From assembly GCA_964016985.1 (NCBI GenBank), contig OZ024828.1, positions 83,122,308 to 83,186,307 of the forward strand: a DNA stretch of 64,000 nt. Direction: 5' to 3'. The position numbers and the translations under genes were made by a program. Under the pieces are notes generated by a model. The model ran no database searches, was not told the origin of the DNA, and saw only the letters and a program-made list of their open reading frames with translations. The first letter of the stretch is position 1; every line of letters begins with the position of its first letter. Of the stretch, positions 50,641 to 62,667 are shown piece by piece. The stretch comes from Anodontia alba (taxonomy: Eukaryota; Mollusca; Bivalvia; Lucinida; Lucinidae).

Positions 50641-50740
50641 CTGAAAAACAAGAAAAACAGAAAAGCTGAAAACACCTATCTAAAATGACTGGCTCAGAGT
50701 ACTCTGGATAACTCAGTTTTGATTTTGTTTATTTTTTCGC

Positions 50741-51047
50741 TATTTGTTTGTTTTATGCTGGCTTTACATAACTTTCAACAATCTTTCAGTCATATCGCAA
50801 CGGTGTCTGAATGAGGCAGGCAGCCCAATGCTGCCTCACTGAAATATCTCGCCCCAGACACTTGACATGATATTCCACCAAGTCACATTACACTGACACT
50901 GAGCTGACCAGTTCTGATTCCTAGCTCTAGTTTCTTTATGCTGAGCGCCAGGCGAAAGAGCAGCTAGTACCATTTTTAAAGTCTTTGGTATGACTCGGCC
51001 GGGGATCGACCCTGCAACTTCCCGGTCACAAAGCGGACACTCTACTA
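50741..51047 (-). mobile_element. SINE-I copy 2
   Basis: Shares GAGCTGACC, CCTAGCTCTAGTTTCTTTATG and AAAGTCTTTGGTATGACT landmarks with copy 1, plus box B-like GGGTCGATCCCC. It lies ~100 bp upstream of the HSP90B1 exon at 50550-50640. Confidence 0.75.
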
Positions 51048-51199
51048 GCAGAGTGCATATGACAAATATTTAGCGTTATCAGCATTAGCAGGGAACTATT
51101 TGTTACCTAGCAATTAGATTCCTAGTAACAGGAAAATGGATTGTCGAAATGTGGTATGTTAAATCTGGTGGCGGGATTGGTAACTGCCCTACAAAATTG

Positions 51200-52790
51200 T
51201 GCTATGATGATGATTCAATCAAAAAATGAACATCATGTTAGGATAAAGACACCATTATAAGTCTATGGGAATTTATTGAAGGCTAACTCTTATCAGTGGT
51301 CTGAACAGGCTGAAATTCAAACTTGTACAAGATTTTATGCATGTCCTCATTTCCTATAAGCATAAAAGGATCACATCAAAAGCAACTAAGAAAAGGTGGA
51401 GACATCATTTTCTGCAGTAACATTCAATGGGGGCTTTCTGTTGCCATTGAAACCAGTGTTTTCATCCAATCTGTCTGAAAACCTTATGCAACCTTTCTCC
51501 CACCCCAATAATGCTACACATAAAATTTGATCAAGATTGGCTGACTGGCTTCAGTGATATTTAAGTTCATAAGATGTGAAACTTTCGTAACTCAAGGGCA
51601 AGTAACTTCAAAGCGAGTAGTCTGATCTGGCCCATATCAAACTCATCTGAGCTTTTATGCCTGTCCTAGTTATCAGCAATTTTGATGTTGATTCAATCAA
51701 AATGATTCAATCAAAATGAATCAGCTAGCATAGAGACACCATTTTGCCATTATAAGCCTATGGGAAATTTTTTCAGACCTCAAGAGGGAAGGCCAGATTT
51801 GACAACTGATTACAGAGTTAGCCTCCATAGTCAGTGGTCAAATCTGGCCTTCCCCGCACCCCACTGACGCTACACATAAAATTTGATAAAGATTGGCCAA
51901 CTGGCTTCAGAGATATCCAAGTTCAAAAGTGTGAAATCTTCGTCACTCAAGGGCAAATAACTAAAAAAATGAGCCGTCTGATTCCGCGTAAAACTTAACC
52001 GGACTGAGCTTTTATGATTGACCTGGTAACCAGCAACTTTGATGATGATTCGATCAAAAATGAACGAGCTAGCACCATTTTCCCATTATAAGTAAAGAAA
52101 AGTTTTTGGATGCTCAAGGGCAGCTAACTCCAAAGTCAGTGGCTTGATCAGGCTGAAATTTGAACAAGTCTGGGATTTTATGCATGTTCTGATTACCTGC
52201 AAGTAAAAAAGGATGGATCAAAAGCAACAGAGAAAAGGTGGAGACACCACTTTCCCCATTATAAGTCAATGGGGGCTTTCTATTGCCATGGACACAGTAT
52301 TTTTAATCCAATTAGCCTCAAAACATTATGCAGCCTTTTCCATTCCCCAAGTGATGCTACACATAAAATTTGATCCAAGATTGGCCATCTGGCCCAGGTT
52401 ATTCAAGTTCAAAATTGTAAAACTTTCATCATCCAAGGTTTGTAACTTCAAAGCGAGTTGTCTGATCTGGCCAGAAATCAAACTCATACAAGCTTTTATG
52501 CGCCTGTCTTATTTAACAGCAACGCTGATGATGATTCAATCAAAAATGAACGAGCTAGCATGGAGACACCATTATCCAATTGTAAGTTTATGGGAAATCT
52601 TTTAGACTCTCAAGGGCAGCTAACTCTATGGTCAGAGGTTCGATCTTGCCCTTATTTGAACTCTTCCAAGATTTTATGCATGTCCTCAATACCTGCAAGT
52701 ATAAAAGGATCGGACAAAAAACAGCTGAGTAAAGGTGTAGACATGTTTCCCCATTATAAGTCATCTGATCAGGGTCTACACTGTTTGCAG
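51200..52790. repeat. Degenerate tandem block, units ~355-490 bp
   Basis: Landmarks GATGATGATTCAATC, ACACATAAAATTTGAT and AAAAGGTGGAGACA recur three to four times at irregular spacing. No coding signal. Confidence 0.72.
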
Positions 52791-52899
52791 TAAGTTAAAA
52801 AATTTCTAAAAAACATGATAATGATGAAAAAAAAACAAACAACTAAACAGACACTCCTCATATAAGAAATGGACCTGTCGAAAGAGTTAAGGTAGAAGA

Positions 52900-53199
52900 G
52901 TCCACTCAGTATAAACTGGTTAAGGTCATGTCAAGCTGGTCAATTTACCTACACACATATTTCCTGGACAGGCTTTTTTCCAATTAGTTAACCAATACTT
53001 TGTGCACATACTTATGTCAGTAACTAACTGACAAATGCCCTTCTTGAATCAGCAGAAAAGGAGAAAGACCCAAGGAATTATTTCATGATCAATCTCCATG
53101 GAAGTTATGTCATAATGTGGCCCAGTTGAGATTTGAACCCTCAACCCGAGGCTGAATCTGCAGTCAGACGGGCTAGTAACTACACTATGGAACCTGGCT
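52900..53199 (-). mobile_element. Old SINE-A-type copy, alternative-head subfamily
   Basis: Carries GGTTAAGGTCATGTCAAG, CTGACAAATGCCC and a minus-strand tRNA-like head with box B-like GGTTCAAATCTC. Confidence 0.68.
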
Positions 53200-53412
53200 G
53201 GTACCTGAAGCTATGAGCATTCATACAAAAACTTCACACCTAATTCCATAACCCTACAAGGGCATTTGTTTGTCAAGAAAGTTTTGACATTTTTTCTTAT
53301 TGCTCCAAAAAACATGTTGTGGATACTCACCAAAGTGCTACATGTTTTTATTGACAAATAGCATTTGTTTGTTTGTGCTGACGTTTTACGGCCTAGTCAA
53401 CCGACCATGCTG

Positions 53413-53718
53413 ATTTGTTTGTGTTGAGGTTTTACGGCCCAGTCAACCCAATGGGGTCATGTCGAGCGCAGTCAGTTTACCTAACCACACGTTTACTGGG
53501 CAGGCTTAGTCCTCTAAGCGGTTAACCAGTATTGTGTACATTCTTTCGCCAGAAACTGACAAATGTCCTTCTTGAATCATCGGATGGGACAGAATGACCG
53601 TAGAAAATATTTCATGATCAAATCTCCACAATAGAATGTTACCTACCCGGCGGGGGTCGAACCCACAACCACCTAAACACCAGCAAGACACACACACAAA
53701 TGCGCCACCGAGGCTGGC
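53413..53718 (-). mobile_element. SINE-A, near full length, head region diverged
   Basis: Standard body, with the tRNA-like head altered around 53660-53700. A second stub of the SINE 3' end lies immediately left at 53366-53408. Confidence 0.78.
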
Positions 53719-53851
53719 TTGACAAAAAGGATACTCATTTTATCGGGAGCTCTGCTAATTCAGCATGCACGCAAAACAAAAACCAGTGCTGATCAGTAAC
53801 AGCAAGACAGGCTTATTGTTTTCTTTCATCTAAACTACCATAAACCATATC

Positions 53852-54047
53852 TACAGATCAGACACTTTTTTCAACCAAAAAGTACTGATATTTTTTCTTA
53901 TTTCTCCAAGAAAACATATGCTGTGGGTACCCATTAGAAGCGCCTCAGCAAGGTGCTTCTAATGGGTAACCACAACATATGTTGTCTTGGAGAAATAAGA
54001 AAAATAATATGTGTGTACATGTAGCTCCTCTTATCTGGAGCTATGAT
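53852..54047. mobile_element. MITE-C hairpin
   Basis: Core reads TACCCATTAGAAGCG and CTTCTAATGGGTA, again covarying. Right end CTCTTATCTGGAGCTATG. Confidence 0.78.
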
Positions 54048-54196
54048 AAACTCTGTGATTCCAATCTCTCTAGAAAGGTAACATACATCAAAAGCACACT
54101 GTTTGGAATGTATTTTATATGCAGGTAGCAGGGTTCTAGATGTGAAATGTTTTCAGACAAATGAGCAAGCACATGACAAAACCTACAATAAGACTT

Positions 54197-54266
54197 ATGC
54201 GACCAGCAAAGACTCAGATCAGCCTGCACATACGTGCAGTCTGATCTGAGTCTTTGCTGATCGCAT
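54197..54266. repeat. Hairpin related to the G core
   Basis: ATGCGACCAGCAAAGACTCA ... TGAGTCTTTGCTGATCGCAT; apex CACATACGTG. Confidence 0.72.
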
Positions 54267-54427
54267 GTGCCTTCTACAGCCTCCGGGCTATCCAAAGAAC
54301 CCTTGTCATATTGGGTGGCTGTACAGGCTAATCTCAGTTATCTCAGTCTTTGCTGGTCACAAAGACCTTATAGTTGGTTTTGTGGTGTGCTGGCTAAAAT
54401 ATAATGTTCCTTATCAGAGGACCTGTT

Positions 54428-54745
54428 AAGGAGTATTTGATAGTAAATCTGGAATAATTTCCTCATTTCTCCATAAAAACTTAACCCGTGTCCTGCTGAA
54501 CACGGATATACAATTGTACCCCGTTTTGCAAACAGTGTAGATCCAGATCAGTTGGCTTCTGAAGAAGCCAACTGATCTGGATCTGCACTGTTTGCCATCA
54601 AGTATGCAAATTTATAACAACAATCTGATCAAGTAACCTGATTGGCTGAAAATTAGAATTGGGCATGGCATCTTAATTTATTCAGCAGGACAAGGGTTAA
54701 GTTGTGGGTACATGTTTTTATGGAGAAATAAGAAAAAATATTGCA
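54428..54745. mobile_element. MITE-C hairpin hosting MITE-D
   Basis: Outer arms ATTTCTCCATAAAAAC and TTTTTATGGAGAAATAAG flank the TTAA-inserted MITE-D. Confidence 0.7.
54485..54696. mobile_element. MITE-D copy, reversed, inside a MITE-C hairpin
   Basis: TTAA both sides. Left flank CTCCATAAAAAC and right flank GTTGTGGGTAC are consecutive parts of the MITE-C arm. Confidence 0.82.
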
Positions 54746-54782
54746 GAATTGTCACCAAATACTCCTTCTCCTCAAATCTTCA

Positions 54783-55060
54783 GGTGGCTCAGTCAGATAT
54801 GCATCTGCCTGGTGATCAGAGGGCACAGATTTGATCCCTGCTGGGTCCAGCACCAAACATTCTCTCACGGAGACTGATCATGGCATATTTTCTACGTTTT
54901 TTTTCCTTTTACTGATTCAAGTAGGGCAGTTATCTGTTTCTGGCGAAACAATGTGCCCAAGTACTGGTAAACCACTCAGAGGACTACGCCTGCCCAGGAA
55001 AAAGGTGTGGTTAGGTAAATTGACCGGCTGGACATGACCTCGATAGTGGGACATCAAACT
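54783..55060 (+). mobile_element. SINE-A relative, the only plus-strand copy seen
   Basis: Begins with box A-like GGTGGCTCAGTCAGA, has box B-like GATTTGATCCC, then the reversed body (GGCGAAACAATGTGC, ACCTCGATAGTGGGAC). Diverged and old. Confidence 0.7.
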
Positions 55061-55240
55061 CCAAACCAGAAGTCCTCAATTAACTTCTCAGGTAACACCA
55101 ACTTTGGATATCGCCACAATGTCACAGTCAGCTAAGCGAGTCGTTTTTGTATCATACTCTCAAGAATGCCAAGTTCAAGCTAAGAATCCATATATACTTT
55201 TTCTAGTTTCTCCACAAAAAAGTCTGTAAGACATTTTTAA

Positions 55241-55446
55241 CCCTTATCCTGCTGAATAAATTATGATGCCACACCCATTTCTATTTTTTAGCCAATCAGA
55301 TTACTTGATCCAGGTTGTTGCTATAAATTCACATACTTAATGGCAAACAGTGCAGATCCAGATCAGTTGCCTTCTTCAGAAGCCAACTGATCTGGATCTA
55401 CACTGTTTGCAAAGTAAGGGTATATCCGGGTTCAGCAGGACAAGTG
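55241..55446. mobile_element. MITE-D copy
   Basis: TTAA both sides; ends CCCTTATCCTGCTGAA and TTCAGCAGGACAAGTG. Confidence 0.82.
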
Positions 55447-55839
55447 TTAATGAGAAGAGTACCCACAAAATATATTTTTGCTGAAAGATAAGAAAAAACC
55501 ACAGAGTTTTTGGGTTGAAAAAAAAAAAACAAAAAAAACACACACACAAAAAAACCATCTTATCTGAAGGTACGACTGAATGGCAGCATATCAATGTATC
55601 AAGCTCAAAAGAGTTTTTTTTTTTCCCTAACACTCTAGGCAACATGATGGATCATTTTTATTATCCGAAATAGAGGGTCTTCTTACTTCTCTATGAAATT
55701 CCGTTATGTTGTTATTAGGACGGACTCAGACAATTCTAAAATGCTGCACTAAATGTTGGTATTTTGAAGAGAAATGAGAAAACCTATCTTACCTGGAGTC
55801 CTCAGATAATATGTACATTACATGCTGTCAGGGTGATGT

Positions 55840-55990
55840 TGTCATAGCTACAGGTAAGAGGAGTATCCAGGCACATACCATTCTTACTTTTCAAAAAAAA
55901 AAAACGTGGGTACTCATTAGAAGCGCTTCAGTGAGGCATTTCTAATGATTACCTACAACATGCTTCTGTAGACAAATAAGAAAAATATCA
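55840..55990. mobile_element. MITE-C hairpin, right end lost
   Basis: CATAGCTACAGGTAAGAGG start; core AAGCGCTTCAGTGAGGCATTT. A GGGCCC-ended hairpin element starts at 55991. Confidence 0.7.
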
Positions 55991-56180
55991 GGGCCCAGTT
56001 GTTCAAAGCATCGTTACCTTAACAAGCTCGTTAGTGGTCAAAATGTTACCTATTCTAGTAAGTACAATATCTAGTTCACAGATATTTTTGCTGAAAAAAG
56101 TGTGATTAGCTTTTGCAAATGCAAAAGCTACTCACATTTTTTCAGCAAAAATATTAGCCTAGATGCCATATTTAATGATC
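55991..56180. mobile_element. GGGCCC-ended MITE, right end missing
   Basis: Left end GGGCCCAGTTGTTCAAAGC and the same TGAAAAAAGTGTGATTAGC hairpin as 1605-1849. Confidence 0.7.
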
Positions 56181-56504
56181 AAAGATTTAAGGATATGTTA
56201 ACTAATGACATCGCTAGTTTTCGATAATTTCAGATGAAAAAAAAACAAAACAAATTACATGTACCTGCAATGTGAAACAATGTACCTTACAACATATGCA
56301 AGTATCAGCCTGCACATCCAGTGTGATCAGCCTTTTCTTGGCACCCTGCCAATAACATTTGGATTCTTTGGGTGAACAATGAAGAATCTTCTCACAGACT
56401 GTGTGGATGGGCAGGCTGATTCTGAGTCTACACAGAGCACAGGTCGTAATTTACATTATCTCTTGCTGCAGCACAAATAAGTACCAGCAGAACTGCTGAA
56501 CACT

Positions 56505-56725
56505 TTAAATGGTAAGCAAAATTACAGCCCACTCCATTCTAAATATTTTTACAATTTTTCATAGAAAAAAATGCTCAGAGAAAAATACTTTTTATTATTT
56601 TTCAGAGAAAATATTCTTGGCATTTTAAATGAATCAAGAAATGTCGTCTTATTTCCTCTGAAAAAAAATACGAAAGAATATCAAAATGTTGTCTTGCTGC
56701 ACTTGCGTTTAGCACTTTAAGGAAT
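56505..56725. mobile_element. MITE-F, degraded
   Basis: ACTTTAAATGGTAAGC start, TAGCACTTTAAGGAATAAG end; AAGAAAATATT-rich arms. Other eroded pieces occur at 37638-37775, 39660-39770 and 41085-41120. Confidence 0.58.
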
Positions 56726-57009
56726 AAGAGAAATCAAGGCCCCAAATATTGTTACTCTGTGGAGACGGAAATACAGTGCATTTACATGTATATATGTTTT
56801 ATGATTCTCAATTAAAAATGGTAACCATCTCACTACAGTCATCATATGATGACTATGAAGACCCCCAGCAGATATGCTTTTCATGCAAAAATAAGAAAAC
56901 ACTGCTTATCTGGAGGTTTTCACAGTTAATAACAGAAGAGAGTCAGAGGCTTATATTTCTAAATACAGTTAGCAGACTTCTAAGCCCTTGCAGAGAATAA
57001 ATTACCATA

Positions 57010-57195
57010 ACACCAGATAAGAGGGGGTATCAGGTAAACATTTTTCTTATTGCTGAATGAAAACCTATGTTGTGGGTACTCATTAGAAGCGCATCAGCAG
57101 AAGTGCCTCGCTGAGGCGCTTCTAATGAGTACCCACAACATAGGTTTTCATTCAGAAATATGACTGAAAAAAAAAAACCCTATCTAGAGCTTTGA
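57010..57195. mobile_element. MITE-C hairpin with enlarged apex
   Basis: ACACCAGATAAGAGGGGG start; arms perfect; the apex holds an extra CATCAGCAGAAGTG. Confidence 0.78.
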
Positions 57196-57690
57196 ATTAC
57201 ATATTTATACATAAGAAGTGGAAGCTGAATAGTAATGTGACAATTAGAAAACAAAATGACTGCCTAACACTGCTCTTCCAATCTTCACCAGCATATGTCT
57301 TGTGACCTTGAAATATGTCAAGGTGACATAACCTAACCTGAACATCTTCCAACTGCCTTGTAATTCTTTACTGAAGTAAGACCCAAATTATTAGACGATG
57401 TATTTTTGCAGTCTAGGTAAGCGGGTAAGACAGAGAAATATTTTCTTTCTGAATGAAAAAAAGCGTCCAGGTACACCCTCATAACTCCAGGTAAGATATT
57501 TTTAAACAAAAAAAATATGTAATCAATATGTATCTTTTCATGGAAAAAAAAATAAAACAATTTTCTGAATTCTCCTCTTATCTGAAGCCATGTTCTCATG
57601 GGAAATGAGTACCTCAAAAATACGTTTTCACGGAGAAATACATGAAATTATTATGCTAAGCAGACATTTCACATAAAATGGCATGCCTTT

Positions 57691-58196
57691 CCGCGAACGA
57701 ACGTATTGCTGTTGGTAACTCATCGAGAGCTGCCTTTTATTTGTTTGTTGTTGCACGAGTCGGCGCTGTTTTCCCGCAATTTTTGTGAAGTAAGCAACTC
57801 GCTCGCTCGTGTTGATCAGCTTCAATCCGAGCAAATATTTCATTAAATACATTTCTGCAAAATAATTTCAGCATAGTTTGTTTTTAAGAAGAATTTCAGC
57901 ATAGTTTGTTTTTAAGAAAACATGTTTTGGGTGTTTTCTCTCATGTATTTTCTTTTCATTTTTTCTTTCTCTGGGCTTTGAAACGAACGCGAAGTTGGAC
58001 CAATGCTTTCTCTAAGGTCCGACATATAAGTACAGGCTTTCCAAAAAGATGCGATCGAATTTTAATAAGCGATAAGGATATGTTTAAAACACATCTAAGA
58101 GAAGTGTATATCATGATGATTCTATGTGACACTGAATTAAGAACCTCTGTTCTACTAAAGATAGGGCAGACCGCCGCAGCAGGGACAAAAGTGGGA
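57691..58196 (+). repeat. Inverted-repeat arm P
   Basis: CCGCGAACGAACGTATTGCT to ACAAAAGTGGGA; reverse complement of 59453-59940 with small indels. No gene recognised. Confidence 0.85.
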
Positions 58197-58201
58197 CATC
58201 C

Positions 58202-58345
58202 CAGAGTTCTCACTAGGATTTTGAAAGCAGGAGTTTAAGAATCCATCTCTGAGAAAAGTTGGAGTTAAAATTGAAAAATAGGAGTTTGACCAAGAAAACT
58301 TGGAGTTTTCGGCTAAATATGAAAACTTAATATTTAAAGACACAT
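58202..58345 (-). repeat. Segment Q, inverted copy of 60925-61061
   Basis: GAGTTCTCACTAGGATTTTG ... reads as the complement of CAAAATCCTAGTGAGAACTC near 61040. Confidence 0.8.
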
Positions 58346-59261
58346 TTTGGATTGCATAACACTCTAATGATTCTAAGGAGATTAAGATAAGAAATTCTTG
58401 GTGACTCTGACCACCCTTACAGGTAGGGGCCTGATAAGGGGAAATTAGATTTTATATCAGCAAAGTTTATGATGAAGACAGAGAAACAGATAAGATGGGT
58501 AATTTGGTGGTAATTTGATGATTTTTTTTTCTGTTTAATCAATAAAATATACCTGTTTTTTATTCATTAGAATTACCTCTCCCAGGCAGTTCTAATGAAA
58601 CCCACAACATATTTTATGGAGAAATACAGATATTTATGCCTATATGCTAATTTATCACCAAATGCCCTCTTTATCTGTTTCTTTGGATCAAATACAGAAA
58701 ATTAGGAAGAAAGATAGTATTTTATTTAGTTATTTATGTATTCATTGAAAAAGAGAAGCTTTTTGGCATAACATACACATTCTTAATTGTCTAAGAACTT
58801 TTTGACATATTCTATAATGTATTGTTTTACTGAAATGGAAATCGAATGATTGTGCAGTGTTCTTATTTACTTTAGAAAATAAATAAATAAATAAATAAAT
58901 ATTTTCAATTTTATATTTCTATTTCAGTTTATTTGTACTTTTTTTCACAATGCAAGGAAAAAAAACTATCAAAAATAAATAAATAAAAAAATAAAGTGAT
59001 ACAATACAAATCAACAAATAAAATCAACAAATTAAATGCAAAATTTGCAAATGAATTTATTTGGCTCTAAAGTAACATATTGAATACTGCTCAATTTTAA
59101 GAATTAACCCTTATAAGGCCCCACCTAAGGAGACTTAGCAGCCTTATAAAGACTCCATAATCACTTAGATAAGATAAGCCTTTGATGTGCGCTCTGTTAT
59201 CAGGACTGTATATTGGGGGTGATCATGAAGGGGGGGTCTAGCCAAAGAAGGAAAAAAATGT
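58346..59261. other. AT-rich spacer between inverted segments
   Basis: Contains a small eroded MITE-C-like hairpin near 58560-58625 and AAAT tetranucleotide repeats at 58877-58902. Otherwise featureless. Confidence 0.5.
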
Positions 59262-59460
59262 GTCTTTAAGGACATTGTCTGGACAACTTCATTTTTCAGC
59301 ATAGTTAACCTTGACCACTGAGTGTCTGGTAAGGATCCAAAAGCTTTTGGGGCTTAGGAAATAGTGACAGGACTTCCATTAACTTCCAGACTCGGGAAGT
59401 CCCAGACTTCCTATCCCTCAAATTTGGAAGTCCCACAGGAAAATCTAGGAAGTCCCACTT
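59262..59460 (-). repeat. Segment R, inverted copy of 60752-60935
   Basis: GACATTGTCTGGACAACTTC, GATCCAAAAGCTTTTGGGGC and GGAAGTCCCACAGGAAAATC all recur inverted at 60752-60935. Confidence 0.82.
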
Positions 59461-59940
59461 TTTTCCCTGCTGCGGCGGTCTGCCCTTTCTTTAGTAGAAC
59501 AGAGGTTCTTAATTCAGTGTCACACAGAATCATCATGATATACACTTCTGTTAGATGTGTTTTAAACATATCCTTATCGCTAGCCTAATTAAAATTCGAT
59601 TGCATCTTTTTGGAAAGCCTGTACTTGTATGTCGGACCTTAGAATAAGCATCAACATTGGTACAACTTCGCGTTCGTTTCAAAGCCCAGAGAAAGAAAAA
59701 ATAGAAAAGAAAATACATGAGAGAAAACACCCAAACACTTAAAAACAAACTATGCTGAAATTATTAAAAATTGCAGAAATGTATTTAATGAAATATTTGC
59801 TCGGATTGAAGCTGATCAACACGAGCGAGCGAGTTGCTTACTTCACAAAAATTGCGGGAAAACGGCGTCGACTCATGCAACAACAAACAAATAAAAGGCA
59901 GCTCTCGATGAGTTACCAACAGCAATACGTTCGTTCGCGG
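59453..59940 (-). repeat. Inverted-repeat arm P'
   Basis: Reverse complement of 57691-58196, arms ~90% or more alike by eye, spacer ~1.26 kb. Confidence 0.85.
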
Positions 59941-60750
59941 AGAAAAGCAAGCAAAACCATCGCAATTCGCCTGTATTTAGACTTACTTTGCGTCTTTTCC
60001 GCGCTGGTAAACAGCGCAGCCGGAATAAGGCTACGAATTTAGAAACGGGTTTTCCGAAAATTTCGACGAAAAATATGTTTTCTTCTCATTTGAAAAATTG
60101 CTTTTGTTGTCATGACATAGGCTTCTAAATTCGAATAGATTTAAATTTGCGTTCTGTGCGTAATTGTTATTTATTTATTTAATTTCACTCGGTAACTCCC
60201 GGAAGTGTTGAGATGTTTTCAGACGACACACGTTCTAAGCAAAATAATAATTTAAGATTTTAAGACGTGAATATTTAAAAATAATGACTTCATATAATTT
60301 CACCGAATATTTTCGGGTGTCGCAGAAGAAAGTTTAATGATACAAACATCAATTAATCAACTCAGCACGCGTGACAAATACACACAGGGATCACGCAGCC
60401 ATCAAAAGGGTGCCGAGACGCTTGACACCGATGTCAATAAAACTCCCGCAAGCGGAAAGTGGGACGTCCTTAAAGCTCGTCAACACAGGTAGCGAATTTC
60501 CAATAAGTAGGCGGGACAAACATCATACAACTCGTTAAAAGTGGGCGGGCTTTTTGACATTTTTTGACATCTCGGGTATCGATTTCGCCGGAGAAAAGAA
60601 ATTTCGGCAGTCCGCGGTACGTCTTTGAAGTTCAATTTGGACGTCCGGTGGCGTAAATGAGCGTAAATGAGAATCCTCAGAAGGAAATTTTACGCGTACA
60701 AAAGCAAAAATAGGCGTAAAAATACGCCAGATTCGGCGTTTCCGAGAACT
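59941..60750. other. CG-richer single-copy stretch in the duplicated region
   Basis: More CpG than its surroundings, with GGCGGG at 60511 and 60544 and CCAAT at 60500. It could be promoter-like, but no exon, TATA box or ER-stress element was identified. Confidence 0.3.
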
Positions 60751-60800
60751 CTGCATCCTAGATTTTCCTGTGGGACTTCCAAATTTGAGGGGTAGGAAGT

Positions 60801-62134
60801 CCTGAGTCTGGAAGTTGACAGAAGTCCTGTCACTATTTCCTAAGCCCCAAAAGCTTTTGGATCCTTACCAGACACTCAGTGGTCAAGGTTAACTATGTTG
60901 AAAAATGAAGTTGTCCAGACAATGTCCTTAAATATTAAGTTTTCATATTTAGCCAAAAACTCCAAGTTTTCCAGGTCAAACTCCTATTTTTTAATTTTAA
61001 CTCCAACTTTTCTCAGAGATGGATTCTTAAACTCCTACTTTCAAAATCCTAGTGAGAACTCTGCTCCCCAGTCCAACTCAGCTTTGCATGTGGTTGTTAC
61101 TTTGGTATCAAAAGGCAGAGCGACTGCACTATCAATTATGTGAGTAAGCTTCGTCCGACGGCAAGCATACTTCTTAGAGATCTCTGTCGGGGAAACATGC
61201 GCTGACATAGGGATGTGAAGTGGTCAGCAGCAGGGAAAGGGATGTTGTGCGCTGCAATGAATGTGGAAAAAATCACATCTGCCTCAGTGACTTTGTCGGG
61301 TGTGGTTGCCTTGAACTTTTTCATCCGAAAAATGCTTATATCTTTCTTATTTGTCCACGAAAACATATGTTCTGGGTACTCATTAGAAGCGCCTGCATGA
61401 GGCGCTTCTAATGAGTACCAACATCATATGTTTCTGAAGAGAAATAAGAAAAATATTATGTGGATACCCCCTCTTATCTGTAGCTATGATCTTACTGCCG
61501 CTAGCATTGCGATGTGTATCAATCTTTTTATGGTGATGTCGTTCCTTCCACCCGCGGTGACACCAAAGGCTGAGTTGCAAAATGTACAAAATGCGAACCC
61601 ATCCCCTTTATCACTACACTTAATGTTTGGAAATTCTGTCAACCATTCAGTCTGAAAGGTTGTCTTGTACTTCTTGGGTCTTATTCTTAGGGATTGATGG
61701 CGATCTTTTGGACATCTTTACAGCTTCTTCTACGGACTGAGAATGATGTACGGTGAGAAAGTGAAGGCATCTAACAGATAGCTGATGGCAAAATCGACGC
61801 GCGTTATGACAGCCGTGTATAATGATGTCACCTGTTCAGGGTTGTGTATTATATTCTCCCGCTTATCTGTTAATAGCCCTCGGCAGCAAAATTATTGAAG
61901 TCTGTTACTGCTTACCATAAATACTCGCAAAATGGTCATTCATGAAAGAATTGGGATAGGAAAACTGCAATTGAGGGAGATTCTGTCTCCCGGACGGGAT
62001 CACAAAATTGTCATTCATGAAAGAATTGGGATAGGAAAACTGCAATTGCGGGAGATTCTGTCTCCCGGACGGGAGCATGGGATATGGGCTTCAAATGTGA
62101 TTGCCTATCGCGTGATCTGGGAGGTATCACATGT
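60801..62134 (+). repeat. Direct duplication, copy 1
   Basis: Matches 62668-64000 at an offset of 1867, then 1866, bp with only a handful of differences. It includes a MITE-C and two 75-bp tandem units (GTCATTCATGAAAGAATTGG at 61935 and 62010). No gene recognised. Confidence 0.93.
61320..61488. mobile_element. MITE-C hairpin in duplication copy 1
   Basis: Core AAGCGCCTGCATGAGGCGCTT, right end CCTCTTATCTGTAGCTATG. Confidence 0.8.
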
Positions 62135-62379
62135 ATGCATTCTTTCGCCAGCATCTGACAATTGCCCTTCTTGAATCAGCGGACAGGAATGACCGTAGAA
62201 AATGTTTCATGATAAAGCCAGAAACTGACAAATGCCCATCTTGAATCAGGGGAAGGGAATGATCATAGAAAATATTTCATCATCAATCTCCACAAAAGAA
62301 TGTTGCCGACCCGGCGAAGTCGAACCCGCAACTTGATCAGCAGTAGGATGCTCATTCAACTGAACCAACAGGCCAGGGG
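62135..62379 (-). mobile_element. SINE-A copy with an internal duplication
   Basis: The CCAGAAACTGACAA-to-TTTCAT segment occurs twice in a row, followed by a degraded head (CAACTGAACCAACAGGCC). It lies just after the first copy of the 1.33-kb duplication. Confidence 0.65.
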
Positions 62380-62667
62380 TATGAATGAAAGGTCTCCTAC
62401 CACTTCCTCTTTTATCACTTATATCGGTTGCTGTATAATTTTCATTTAGTACTGTTTGGATACTGGGTCATTCAATAAAACCCGGCTTCTGAAGTGGGTG
62501 GTATCGGTTTATAGCACAGCAAATTTTTCTTAGAAAACTGCTTCATAAATTAATGAGGCCCCATTATCTGGTAAATGATGTGTTCAAATAGCAACGCAAA
62601 GGAACGAGTGTACACCCACTGACAAATCTGAAATCCTCAGCTGAAATCATAAGGAAGTCTGGGACTT

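Noticed and set aside
57628..60042. Two similar small frames starting MYLMKYLLGLKLINTS, on opposite strands
   Set aside because: They are the two arms of the P/P' inverted repeat. No homology I recognise, and they diverge into unrelated tails.
59980..60045. Possible HSP90B1 exon 1 with donor AAAGTAAGT on the minus strand
   Set aside because: The phase would fit the next exon, but an in-frame stop precedes it without any Met or signal-peptide start.
60535..60756. Minus-strand frame starting MQSSRKRRIWRIF
   Set aside because: No conserved domain that I can name, and no codon or splice support; overlaps the start of the duplicated R segment.
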